From Clonostachys chloroleuca (Eukaryota; Ascomycota; Sordariomycetes; Hypocreales; Bionectriaceae): a stretch of DNA of 64,000 nucleotides. Of this stretch, positions 47,487 through 57,556 are shown one piece after another (positions within the stretch are counted from its first letter, which is position 1; every line of letters begins with the position of its first letter). The notes below the pieces were generated by a model, which made no database searches, was not told the origin of the DNA, and saw only the letters and a list, made by a program, of their open reading frames with translations. The stretch lies in NCBI GenBank assembly GCA_037952775.1, contig JBANAY010000004.1, positions 3,224,001 through 3,288,000 of the forward strand, in the 5' to 3' direction. A program made the translations under genes and the position numbers.

Positions 47487-49193
47487 ATGCGTCCCCCTGA
47501 AGACTTTGAGCTGGAGGCACTCATCGACAATGAAGAGGCCGATGATCTCCTCTCAGCACCAGATGCTCCACTGTCTATGCCTGCATCGCCAGACTTCGGC
47601 GCTCATCACCATCACCAGCAGCCCAAATGGCTCACCCAGTCCCGCCATCGGTCCTGGATCCGATCCATTCCTTACAGAATTATCGCAAGAGTCTGGGCCC
47701 TCCTCCGGCCTCGCCTAACATGGCGCTACATCCTTTCCTCTCTCGTCACCCTCTACATCCTCTTCTGCTTCACCACTCGCCAGCCGCTCCTCGCCTCCAA
47801 CCTGCCGGGCTACACGGGGACGTACGGCGTCGGTGCCGTCGATGTTGAGGTGCCCCTCCCCGGAGGCACTAAGCGCATCTCGGAAGCCGCCTTCAAGAGT
47901 TCCGGAGATGCCGCCTTCGAGGTAGAGACCGTCCTCGTCTCCATCTACTACCCAACCAGCCGCGAGTATCGCTCCCCCAAGCCGCGGTACTACTGGATCC
48001 CCAAACCTGTCAGCCTGACTGCGGCAGGGTATGCCAAGCTCGCCCATGTAGACAACTTCATCATGCGGCCAGTCTTCACTTTCTTCCTCTGGGCTGTGGG
48101 CGGAGGCATCACCATCCCCGCCGAGGTAGACGCACCACTGCTCAGCGCAGACGAGATCATCGTGCCTATCACCACATCCTCTCTCAAACATCGCGATGAT
48201 GCTCCTCACAACACGACCTTCCCCATCACCGTCTTCTCTCACGGCATGGCCAGCTCCCGCACCGACTACACCAACTTCCTCGGCGAGCTCGCCAGCCGCG
48301 GCCACATCATCGCCGCAGTCGAGCACCGCGACGGCTCCTGTCCCGGCTCCCTCGTCAAGCTCGACCCCAAGGACCCAGGCCGCCGCGTCCTCCCTCTCCG
48401 CCAGTCCGACCTGAGCGAGCCCATGGAAACTCCGGACCTCAAGCGCACCCAGCTCGCCTTCCGTGACGCCGAGATCCTCGGCGCTGTCCATCTCCTCCGC
48501 AGCATCAACGCCGGCGACCACATCCCCAACTCCCGCGCGGCCCTAACCACCCTCCCCTCCTGGGCCGGCCGCCTCAACCTCGACTTTCTCACCATCGCCG
48601 GCCACTCCTACGGCGCTACCGGCGCCCTCCAAGCCCTCACCACCGTCGCCGGGCCCACCAGCTCCTCCTCCTCCTCCTCAGGCGACTACGACACCCTCCC
48701 AGCCTCCGCGGGCATCATCCTCGACCCGGGCAAGGGTTCCGGCCCCCTCAACCACAACACCACCCAGCCCCTCCTCGTCATCCACTCCAACTCCTGGTCC
48801 CGCCCCTCGAGCGCCCTCTTCCACGGCCGCCCCCACTTCGACACCGTCCGCGACCTCGTCGCCTCCAGCCCTTCCCCCTCCTGGTTCCTCACTGCCATCG
48901 GCACCTCCCACCCTAGCGTCACCGACGCGCCCCTCCTCGAGCCCCTTCTACTCAGCTGGACCACAGGAGCCGGCCTCGACGTCAGGGGCGCCCTCGCAGA
49001 GTACGTCGCCGCCGCCGCCGACTTCCTCGCCTTCGTCCCCACGGGCTCCGTCAGTGAGGGCTCCGTCCTCGCCCAGGCCGCCACGCATCGCGAGTACGAC
49101 AAGTGGGTGAGCAAGGAGAGGGAGGAGGAGTTTCCCAAGGCCATGGCCAAGCTGTGGGAAGTTCACGTTAGTCCGGAAACGAAACAAGGATAG
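47487..49193 (+). CDS. Platelet-activating-factor acetylhydrolase-like (PAF-AH II type) lipase, membrane-anchored
   Basis: A single exon of about 568 residues, with the start at the ATG at 47487. One TM helix lies at about 86-105 (YILSSLVTLYILFCFTT) after an acidic cytosolic tail that contains a short His run. The alpha/beta-hydrolase domain follows. GTYGVGAVDVEV at its start is a typical PAF-AH opening. FPITVFSHGMASSRTDYTN gives the oxyanion region. AGHSYGATGALQ carries the nucleophile Ser (about 373, G-x-S-x-G). Asp is in GIILDPGKGS and His in IGTSHPSVTD. These are the three catalytic residues of plasma/type II PAF acetylhydrolases, which remove short or oxidised acyl chains from phospholipids. 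Coding sequence in the second half is very GC-rich at third positions. Confidence 0.9.
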   Translation: MRPPEDFELEALIDNEEADDLLSAPDAPLSMPASPDFGAHHHHQQPKWLTQSRHRSWIRSIPYRIIARVWALLRPRLTWRYILSSLVTLYILFCFTTRQPLLASNLPGYTGTYGVGAVDVEVPLPGGTKRISEAAFKSSGDAAFEVETVLVSIYYPTSREYRSPKPRYYWIPKPVSLTAAGYAKLAHVDNFIMRPVFTFFLWAVGGGITIPAEVDAPLLSADEIIVPITTSSLKHRDDAPHNTTFPITVFSHGMASSRTDYTNFLGELASRGHIIAAVEHRDGSCPGSLVKLDPKDPGRRVLPLRQSDLSEPMETPDLKRTQLAFRDAEILGAVHLLRSINAGDHIPNSRAALTTLPSWAGRLNLDFLTIAGHSYGATGALQALTTVAGPTSSSSSSSGDYDTLPASAGIILDPGKGSGPLNHNTTQPLLVIHSNSWSRPSSALFHGRPHFDTVRDLVASSPSPSWFLTAIGTSHPSVTDAPLLEPLLLSWTTGAGLDVRGALAEYVAAAADFLAFVPTGSVSEGSVLAQAATHREYDKWVSKEREEEFPKAMAKLWEVHVSPETKQG

Positions 49194-49811
49194 ACTAGAG
49201 GAACAAGGGGTTCATTGGTTCGTTTGGGGTGGCGGTTTGGCTTGTACATGATATCACGATTCGCATGTCGCTCTATCTTACATAGATAAACTATTACGCC
49301 TTCCAAGGCTGTGTGACATTAATGATTAAATTATATAACCACGCCAATGACAGCTGTCCTCCTTTTCCCTTTTTGATCTATACCTAGGCCATCGATGTAG
49401 ACGTCTCTATTAAGAATAAAATCAAAGTATTCGTCATCCTCGTGTCCGCCACCAAGGAGTAATATAAGCATTCCTTCCCCCCATTATGCATGGTCATGAT
49501 CGACTATTACATTAACAAGAAGCCCGTTAATCATACCCTCCCAATTACATATTTGATGCATTTCCTAGGTCTTCATACAGCTCCCGGGCTCACAGGAATG
49601 CAAGATGTGAGCATTCGCTCTGGCTCAGCGGTGTAACCTGAGGCGTCTCGCGCTTGCGGCTGTTAAGGAACAACTCAACCATCCGTTTGCTGCCCAAAAC
49701 CTGAGCTTCAAGTTCTGCACTAGCCGGGTCTCGCCCTCTGCGCCCGCGAATGCTGCCCGGCGCCGTACCTGGAGAAGGGGTCGAAATTAAAGATTTCGCC
49801 TTTCCGTCCTC
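49194..49811. other. Intergenic between convergent genes
   Basis: A 618-bp region receiving the 3' ends of the PAF-AH-like gene (plus) and the large disordered-protein gene (minus). It is AT-rich near 49250-49550. No gene, RNA or repeat recognised. Confidence 0.5.
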
Positions 49812-52634
49812 CTAAGGTCTGGGCGAGCCCGTCACTATCTTTCCGAATTGCCTCTCCACAGCCCTAGTCAGTCCGGGACTTGACTTAGTTGATAAGTCAG
49901 AGTCTTTCGCCAAACGGTTTCGCTGTCGCCGCTTCATGTAAAGTTGATCTCGTTGAGACGGGCTGGAGCCATGAACCAGCTGGTTTGAATTGGCCCGAGG
50001 GTTGGGTTGTTCATTCTCTAAAAGCTGTTCCTTCGCTGCTCCTGGACTGGTTTTCTTGATGGGAGGCCCACGCTCATGCGATGGGGTTGAGAATTCTGGG
50101 TCACTAGCTTCGTTCGTCGCTCCCTTCGATGGCTCTATTGGTGACGAGCATCCAAAATCCGGTGAGCATTCTATTTGGGCCATCTCTCTCACATGGTTTC
50201 CCAATACCGGGACTACCGGTGCCGCTTGAAGGGTAGTTGCCAGTGCTGCTGGAATCGTCTCGAGTCTTGCAATATCTGCGCTGAGAGACGCCTTCCATTC
50301 AATTGAGCTTACTCCCGAGACCTCTCGCTGACCTTTACAAGTCCAAGGATCTTCAGTCAGGCTGGCAAAGTTGGAAAATCCATTTTGCCCGCAGACGTTG
50401 CGAGAAGAAGGTGGGTTGGGGAACGCTGAAAGAGATTCATCTCTCTTCCAGTGATTCTCCGATCCATCTGCCCCATCAGGAGAGTAAATACTCTCCGTAT
50501 CTTCTCTATGCTCCAGGGTCGGAGAACCGCGGCTGCTTGGTTGCCGGGGTGGGAGCGTGAACTTGGATAGTGAATCGAGATAGTCCGTAGAAGTTGTAGA
50601 GCGACATTCGGCGCTGCGCTTAGCAGCACACATGTTTTCGCGTAAAGCTCGTCTAAATGGACTGGTGGTTCTGAACAAATGGCTCGAAGGACTGGCAAAG
50701 AATGCCGAGCTTCTATCCACCATTTTCCTGCGACAGCTCCCGCCATCTCTCGAGGTTGTGCTGAATGCTTTCTCAGAATGGTCGGGCTGGGCATATTTAT
50801 TTTCACCATCCAACTTATGGGCTTCTAGCTCTGTTCCGGATGGCCCCGAGGGCTCTGAGGCGGTTTCCGAAACCCCAGGTATGTGAGAGTTCTTTGTTGC
50901 ACGACTCTTGTCCTGGAAGACATCATCATCCCCGGTGCTCACACAACGGATCGTTGGTGGGGACCATCCACATGCTCCCAACTGGTCAACAGAACCGCTT
51001 CGCGATTGAGCTTTCCTAAAGCTTCGCATATGGCCACTTTCATGCTTCTGTGTCCCGTTCTCGTCCTCCTTGGACACATTCTCCCTGGTGGTTAGTCCTG
51101 AGTAGGTGTGATGACAATAGACCTCTCCGTCCGATGACTGAGATTGAGAGAAAGCATTTGGTTGCATAGGGGATGCATGTAGCCCATTTTCCTTGATCAC
51201 TGAAAGGCGCTTCCATTCCCGGTCGCCAAACCCCGACTGGCTCCCAAGAGTGTTGGTGAGAGAATCAGTCCAGCTTGTCACACGAGACTTTTCCTCCACG
51301 CTGGCTGTTTCCTCCCAATCACAGCTCTCTATACTGACACGGCAGGATCTTATATGCTGGCTTGAGGGTATCGCGTGCAGTGAAGCAATTCTAGAAGCAC
51401 CCTGAGACATAGATGCCTTCTCATTAAGACGTGCGCCTTCAATATGATGCGAAACGTCATCTTCGGAATGCTGCGAGGAAGCAGGTTCCTCTCCCTCCTC
51501 CTGACTAGTTGCATCGCCTTGGGAGGACTTTCGATTGAAAAAGCCCTTGATCTTGCTTTTGAGTGACTTTGAAACTTTACGAGCCGTGTTCCGCAAAGCG
51601 CCCTGCTTGGGGACAACCAGAGTCTCTCCTGACGGTGAGAACGGCAAAGGACCACTGCTGTTACTGCTATTTCGTAACGAGCGGCGTATTCCAAATGAGC
51701 CATCCATCCGACGAGTCTTGGACCGAAAGAATTCCGATGGGTGAGGTTTTGACCGGGACTGCTGCTCGACCTGTTGCCGGAAGGTATCTCGGGCAAGCTG
51801 CACAGCCAAATCATTTTGCGCACGGCTGGTTGGCTGAATGACAGGAAGCTCTTGGCGGCTTCGGAGGAAACTCATCGATTTTGGAGCACGCAGATTTAAT
51901 GGTTCGTCTCTCGGGGTTATACTATTCTCTTTGTTAAGCGCATTGTATTTGGAAGTCTTTGTCCCAGTCCATTTTCTATATTTTTGGGAGATCAAGCTTC
52001 GGTGGCCAGTGTCCGGTTGGTGCGAAGTGGTAAACATGGATTTTGACTTGCGCAGCTTTCTATATGAGGAAGGGATAGAGGCGATATCGTCTTCTGGTGT
52101 ATATCTCTGGATTGTAGGCTCCATGGCGAGAGCGAGCACGGGGTCCTCCATGGCACTGTGAGAAGCGGAGCTGCTACCTTTAGGGTGGGAGTGATATCCA
52201 TGTGTCTTCTCATGGTTCAGTGGGCTGCTAGATTGGTAATATGCTGCAGACAGATGCTGTTCGCTCGCTCTGGGAGCAATGTCTCCGTTCCGGTGGCCAT
52301 TGCGGCCTGCAAATCTAATACTCTGCTGTCGTTTGATTCCGTGTGTCCCTGAAAGCCTGCTCCGCTGACTCTCGCTCCTGCAGAGGCTATGCCGGCTCAC
52401 TGAGCTGCCACTACGGGGTAGAGGAAATGCCTGAGAGTTGCTTGCCATGCCTTCACTGAATCGGCCCTGGGCCCTGTAGTAAGAGAGTCTCGCGGCGATG
52501 TGTGCGTCTCGTTCAGCAATCACCGGGTCTAATTTGGACAGATCCCGAACTGAGTGTTGATAGATGGCGCTGGTTGATTTGCTTCGACCGAGCGAACGAT
52601 CTAGATTCTTCCTGGAGCTATTTCGACGCAGCAT
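49812..52634 (-). CDS. Large, mostly disordered fungal protein of unknown function
   Basis: A single open frame of 940 residues on the minus strand. I do not recognise a named domain. The N-terminus is basic and Ser/Arg-rich (MLRRNSSRKNLDRSLGRSKS). A short helical stretch DPVIAERDAHIAARLSYYRA lies at about 36-55. Near 365-375 there is a basic helix (KVSKSLKSKIKGFFNR) that could bind membranes. Toward the C-terminus, VSSIEWKASLSADIARLE looks like the best-conserved helix. The end is again basic (MKRRQRNRLAKDS then GLTRAVERQFGKIVTGSPRP). Dozens of Ser-Pro and Arg-x-x-Ser sites suggest heavy phosphorylation. The long intact frame and lack of introns make it a real gene; a cortical or cytoskeletal scaffold is possible but not shown. 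Confidence 0.8.
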   Translation of the reverse strand: MLRRNSSRKNLDRSLGRSKSTSAIYQHSVRDLSKLDPVIAERDAHIAARLSYYRAQGRFSEGMASNSQAFPLPRSGSSVSRHSLCRSESQRSRLSGTHGIKRQQSIRFAGRNGHRNGDIAPRASEQHLSAAYYQSSSPLNHEKTHGYHSHPKGSSSASHSAMEDPVLALAMEPTIQRYTPEDDIASIPSSYRKLRKSKSMFTTSHQPDTGHRSLISQKYRKWTGTKTSKYNALNKENSITPRDEPLNLRAPKSMSFLRSRQELPVIQPTSRAQNDLAVQLARDTFRQQVEQQSRSKPHPSEFFRSKTRRMDGSFGIRRSLRNSSNSSGPLPFSPSGETLVVPKQGALRNTARKVSKSLKSKIKGFFNRKSSQGDATSQEEGEEPASSQHSEDDVSHHIEGARLNEKASMSQGASRIASLHAIPSSQHIRSCRVSIESCDWEETASVEEKSRVTSWTDSLTNTLGSQSGFGDREWKRLSVIKENGLHASPMQPNAFSQSQSSDGEVYCHHTYSGLTTRENVSKEDENGTQKHESGHMRSFRKAQSRSGSVDQLGACGWSPPTIRCVSTGDDDVFQDKSRATKNSHIPGVSETASEPSGPSGTELEAHKLDGENKYAQPDHSEKAFSTTSRDGGSCRRKMVDRSSAFFASPSSHLFRTTSPFRRALRENMCAAKRSAECRSTTSTDYLDSLSKFTLPPRQPSSRGSPTLEHREDTESIYSPDGADGSENHWKRDESLSAFPNPPSSRNVCGQNGFSNFASLTEDPWTCKGQREVSGVSSIEWKASLSADIARLETIPAALATTLQAAPVVPVLGNHVREMAQIECSPDFGCSSPIEPSKGATNEASDPEFSTPSHERGPPIKKTSPGAAKEQLLENEQPNPRANSNQLVHGSSPSQRDQLYMKRRQRNRLAKDSDLSTKSSPGLTRAVERQFGKIVTGSPRP

Positions 52635-53352
52635 CGCCAGTCTGGATAAACAAAAAAAGGTCTATTGTCGAAAGAAGCGACGGACGGAGCAGCTTCTAGT
52701 TGCCCGTGGTAATTGTGCTGCTCTAGATAGATGCTGAGCAAACTTGAAGGCTGTAGCAGATGAATAAGAGCTGTGGAAAAGCTATCACTGATATAATCTC
52801 ATGAGGCTTGAACAATGATGTCAACAAGCAAGAATGGACGTGGAGAGCAGCAGGACAGAAAGCTCCGTTTATGCCCTTGCTGAACAGACCTTCTTGGCCT
52901 GACCCTCAAGGAAAGTAAAAGCGGCCATAAATGGCAGAAGGCGCACTCCAGCCATCGTTCTTGCCGCTTGAAACTGGGCGCCTGCTTGGGCAGCGCGCCG
53001 TGGACAGAGTGACCATCAAATAGGCCGACCGGAAAGTCACTTTCTCAAGCACACCATCCTCGCGTCCGAAAACATACACGGGACAGTTGAATTCTGCCCG
53101 CGTACCTATTCATGTGGCTGCCATGCCAGGGCACTAGAGCAAAGCATAACCCAGACACGTCTGCACTTGGGCGGCCAGTTACCACGACGACACGAGCAGG
53201 GAGGCCAAACTCTAAGTCAAAAAAGCGCCACATTATCACAAAACACAGCACTCGGTATTCAAGCAATACCTTGTTGAAATATCAATCAATGAATGTATTC
53301 TAGGCTGATGATGCACAATCCATGTTTCATACAAATAATTCCTGATGAGACG

Positions 53353-53387
<35 letters not shown>

Positions 53388-53540
53388 GAATGTGGATATT
53401 GGGATAAGGTCCCCAGCTCCGTCAAATTGCATAAAGAATCAAAACAAAACTTTGCGCCAATCTACCAAATTGTTACCCAAAAACTATCCATCCTTGCATG
53501 ATCCAGCAGTATCGGGTGCCAGTATTATGCGAGCTGGCAT
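52635..53540. other. Intergenic with an A29 tract
   Basis: A 906-bp region between the start of the disordered-protein gene and the 3' end of the subtilisin gene, both on the minus strand. An A29 run lies at 53355-53383 (poly-T on the transcribed strand, so not a poly-A tail). No gene recognised. Confidence 0.55.
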
Positions 53541-55195
53541 TTACATAGAGATCTCAGAGAGGAACTTGCTGATCTCCTCATCAACAACATCGTGGATTCG
53601 GTCGGCGAACTCCTCGGCCTTGTTGGCAAAGTTATGTGCGTTCTTGGCAACCTCCTTGGTGACAGAGTGGAGCTTCTTCTCGACAACATCCTCGAACTTC
53701 TCTACGTTGGTGGGGCGGGAGCTGACGGTGTAGCTACCGGCCTCGATGATCTTGGAGTAGTTGCTGCAACCGCCACCGTTCCAGGCGAGCAGGTTGGGGG
53801 TATCAGAGTCGGGAAGTCCGCTCAGGGCACCCTTGGTGGCAACGGAGATGAGGCTCTTCTTCAGCTCGTTGGGGGTGATGGGAGCAACGGCGAACTCGGA
53901 GTCACCGGCGGGCTGAAGGGAGAGGTAGTAGGCCAGGAGACCAGCCAGATGAGGGGAGGCCATCGAGGTACCAGAGATGGTGTTGATGGCATGGCTGGAA
54001 CCGATCCAGGTCGACTGGATGCTGACACCAGGGCCAAAGATATCAGTGCACTTGCCATAGTTGGAGAAGTAGGCACGGTCATCGCTCAGGTCGGAAGCGC
54101 CGACAGTCAGAGGGAGCTCGGCAGCAGCAGGAGAGTACTTGCAAGCGTCGGCATTGTCGTTGCCAGCGGCGACGGCGAAGTGAACGCCAGCCTTGACGGC
54201 GGCGTTGACGGCGGCGTCGAGGGCAGAAGTCTTGCCACCACCAAGAGACATGTTGGCAACGGAACCCTTGAAGCCCTTGCGCTTACCATCCTTGGCCAGC
54301 TTCACCTGCTCGGCGTGGGCCTCGGCGGCGTACTCAACACCCTTGACGACATCGGACATGGTGCCGGAACCGTTGGATCGGAGCACCTTGACAGCGTAGA
54401 CGTTGGCCTTCTTGGCAACACCGTACTTCTTACCGGCGATTGTGCCAGAGCAGTGAGTACCGTGGCCGTTGCCATCCTCGTCAGCATCGCCAGCGGGGAT
54501 TGTCTTCCCCCACTTGGCACGGCCCTCGAAGTCGACGTGGTCAACGTTGGTACCAGTGTCAATAACGTAAGCATCGACACCCTCACCAGCCTCGGCGGTG
54601 TATAGGTACTTGTTGAAGGTACCGAAACCAAGGGTATCACGGTGCGAAATACGCGCAAGACCCCAAGGAGCCTGCTTCTCGGTCTCACCATCGCACTTGT
54701 CCTCGGTCACGGCGTTCTTGCTATCGACGGGAAGCATGGTGTGAACGAGGGTATCCCGCTCAATGTACTCGACCTTGAGAACAAGACTAGTTAGACAAGA
54801 ACTCTACCATGAATCATGCGGAGCTAAATACTTACATCAGGGTGGTTGCGGAGCTCCTCAATGGTGTCGGGATGGAAGTGGCCGGCGTAGCCCTTGAAAG
54901 CACTGCCGATGGAGAAGGTGTGCTTCATGCCAGCGTATTCCTTGCCATCGAAGCTGCGCTTACGGAGCTCATAGTTGTTGTCGTCAGAGCCCTGGTGGAG
55001 GGTCTGGACCCAGGAGTGGTGGTTGGTGGCTGATGCATCATCTACATGATCCTTGAACTTGATGATGTAGGAATCAGGAATCTGGTCGGCATCGATGCTG
55101 CTCAGAACAGGCGCCGAGTTGCCATGGATGGTCTCGGTGCTGAACGAGGTAGCAGTGGCAACAGCGGCCAGGGAAAGAGCTGCAACACTGCGCAT
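53541..55195 (-). CDS. PRB1: Vacuolar subtilisin-like serine protease (proteinase B / cerevisin type)
   Basis: Two exons on the minus strand, 55195-54836 and 54773-53541, joined across a 62-nt intron (GTAAGT..CTCAAG), giving about 530 residues. A signal peptide covers about 1-16 (MRSVAALSLAAVATAT). An I9 inhibitor propeptide follows (about 43-130, IPDSYIIKFKDHV to RNHPDVEYIERD). The S8 domain comes next. The catalytic triad is Asp in DAYVIDTGTNVDHVDF (about 193), His in GNGHGTHCSGT (about 224) and Ser in ISGTSMASPHLAG (about 390). A C-terminal helical extension of about 70 residues (VEKFEDVVEKKL) is typical of fungal vacuolar Prb1/PepC proteins and absent from secreted proteinase K types. It should act in vacuolar protein turnover and autophagy, and matures by self-cleavage. 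The start was set at the ATG before the signal peptide. Confidence 0.93.
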
Positions 55196-57556
55196 TGTGA
55201 TGATAATGAATGTGGTGATCAAGGGAGATTGGAATCAGCCGGTTCTACCCGAGGCGCAATTCAAGTGCTGAAAGGCAGCAATGAGAGATTCAGATGCCCG
55301 TCGATGAGAAAACGGAGCAAATGAACAGTAACGATGGCGATGGGGTGGTTGGCGATGATGGAAGGAGAGAGTTGGATGAGGGATGGGAAGGAACAGGACG
55401 GGAGCTCGGTGGGCGCAGGCGAGTACCTTTGTAGGAGGACTGATAGCGATAGGCGGCGAGCGCTGTGACGCATCCAGTCAGCCGGGCTGATAACAGGGTG
55501 TGGGCCGCCAAAGTCTCAGAAGGGCTAATCCAACTCAGAATACGGCCAATGTGGTGACGCAGTGGTTCCCACAGCAATGCGATAACGGCAACGCAACCCT
55601 GCCCGCGCCAGCCTCCTGATGTACCAGTACTTCTGCCTATTCTCACCCGCCGCTTGGCAGTGCGTTCCTGCGTCCTCCCTGGAGCCTCGGGCAGTTCACA
55701 CATGCATCCACAGCTAGGCCACAGTGATAGCTCTGGAGCAGATGAGGGAACAGATAGCAACAGCAAGCCCCAGTGGGAGGCAAAATGTGCGCAGCAGAAG
55801 TTTTTTCTTAACTCGTCCCAAGCAGCGAACAAACTTCTGCCGCGATTCAGGGGCTCAAGGTATCACCACCAACTAGCGAGATACCATACGCCACCAGTCG
55901 CGCCAGCTCCCTACCAGATCGCATCATCATGTGGTTGGCTCTGAACCTTGATCTCAACAAGCTCCTGCAGGGCAACCAGGCACCCTGTGTCAGGACTTAG
56001 CGGTCGCCTCACTGGTTCCACTCGTCACGCCTCTCATGTACCTGTACTTTGCTCCCACTAAGCCGCGACCACTGGCACGAATGCGGGGGAAGCTCCCTCG
56101 ACCCTCATCAAGGTGTGTCCATTCGAGCTGGCCGCCTGATCTGCTAAGGTGCATGGGTCAGCTACCTACATACGGCACGTGCCTCACGTTGAGACTCGGC
56201 GAGCGAGCTATTTGTCTCGGGCGGCCTGGCCGGAGATGTAACCCCGAGGGCTACTGGCTGACATTGTTGGGGTAGAGGCAGGTCTGGTGCCAATCTAGAG
56301 CTCCGCCAGAGTCAGGCCAGGCGAGAACATGCTCGTCTGGCGTTGTGAGGACAGACATCCAGTGGCGGTGCGTTCGGTACAGTGTCCAGCCTCGATGTAC
56401 CTGGAAGGGCCTGTCTCAGTCTAGCGTTGGCCCAGTCTCAACTTCCAACCGAACCAACGAGGCTGTAAGCGCCAGGCGATCAGAAAGGCATTATTCATTC
56501 AGGAGATATCCATGCCGCCAGGCTGAGTAGCAGTGAGCCAGGTTCAACACGTACCCCCATGCCTCCGCTCTGTCTGGCCTCAGGTGCCTGGGGGCTCCCT
56601 GGGGATTCAGCTCGTAGATAGCATATGATTAGCAGTCTTCCCCAAGCCGGCTGGAAATGGCTGCGACATGGGCCTCAGTTGGTCCACTTTAACGCTGCAA
56701 CGCGCTTCGGGCTACTCAAGTTGGAATCTAGGTGCTTGCCTCTTGTTACGTGACAATGAAGGTACCCTACACTTCCAAACTGTGTGGGATGATGCTCGAT
56801 GGTGTCTTTTGTCACGAGTGAACGCAATGCCGTTATGAAGCTCTATAGCTCGTTTGGTCCTTCTTCAGATCTTAACCTTTTTGAATCTGGACTCGCGTTC
56901 TCTCGTACGTTTGGCTTACGAATCTCGCTTGTACGACGACAACCAAACCGCCTCAAGACATTAATTCGTGCGGTATCAGTGCGACACTAATGAATATGAC
57001 AAAACTCCCATTTAGCTCTCCATCTCGAAGAGATCCCGATGACGTCTTTGTTGCTGCACCACAAAGATCGTTAAGGTTCTGTGCATAGATACCTGTTTCC
57101 TGCTCCAATGCACAATTCACTGAGGTAATTGAGGGTGGGTAATTGGTTGAGCCACACGTCAAGCCACACCTTTCACTGGAGCCTGCAGTCGCAGCCTGGA
57201 GGCCCCGTAAGCGGCAGCACAGCCTACCAGGAGTTCAAGAAACCATGTTGACTATCAGATCGCTCTTATCTTACTCTGAGAGGTGCTCCCGTAACAGCCA
57301 CGCCGTTTAATTCGTAAAGGCAGAGTACCAAACAGCCCTCGCGAATATTGGCGCATTGCCTCCCGCTATCTTCTTGGACGCCCATATCAGTGATTATTGC
57401 GCCACAGGACCCAGCGCAAGCTTTCATGCGCCCCGCGTCCAACTACTGGCGATCTAGCCTTTCGATGCTGATTCAGTTAGGCATAAACCTAGGCCCTTGA
57501 AGGGTGTCTGGGGAGAATCCAGAGATTTGGAATGCTGCTACGGCAATAAGCAGAAC
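55196..57556. other. Long intergenic region between divergent genes
   Basis: About 2.4 kb holding the promoter of the subtilisin gene (minus) and of the BEACH gene (plus). CT-rich runs on the minus strand between 55260 and 55420 fit the subtilisin 5' leader. Frames such as 55290-55832 minus lack domains. Nothing else recognised. Confidence 0.5.

Noticed and set aside
53355..53383. A29 run as a retroposed poly-A tail
   Set aside because: No coding or retroelement sequence precedes it on the plus strand and no target-site duplication is visible. Treated as a simple homopolymer.
53592..54605. 337-codon plus-strand frame opposite the subtilisin gene
   Set aside because: Antisense shadow. The minus strand encodes the intact Asp-His-Ser protease with clear splice sites.
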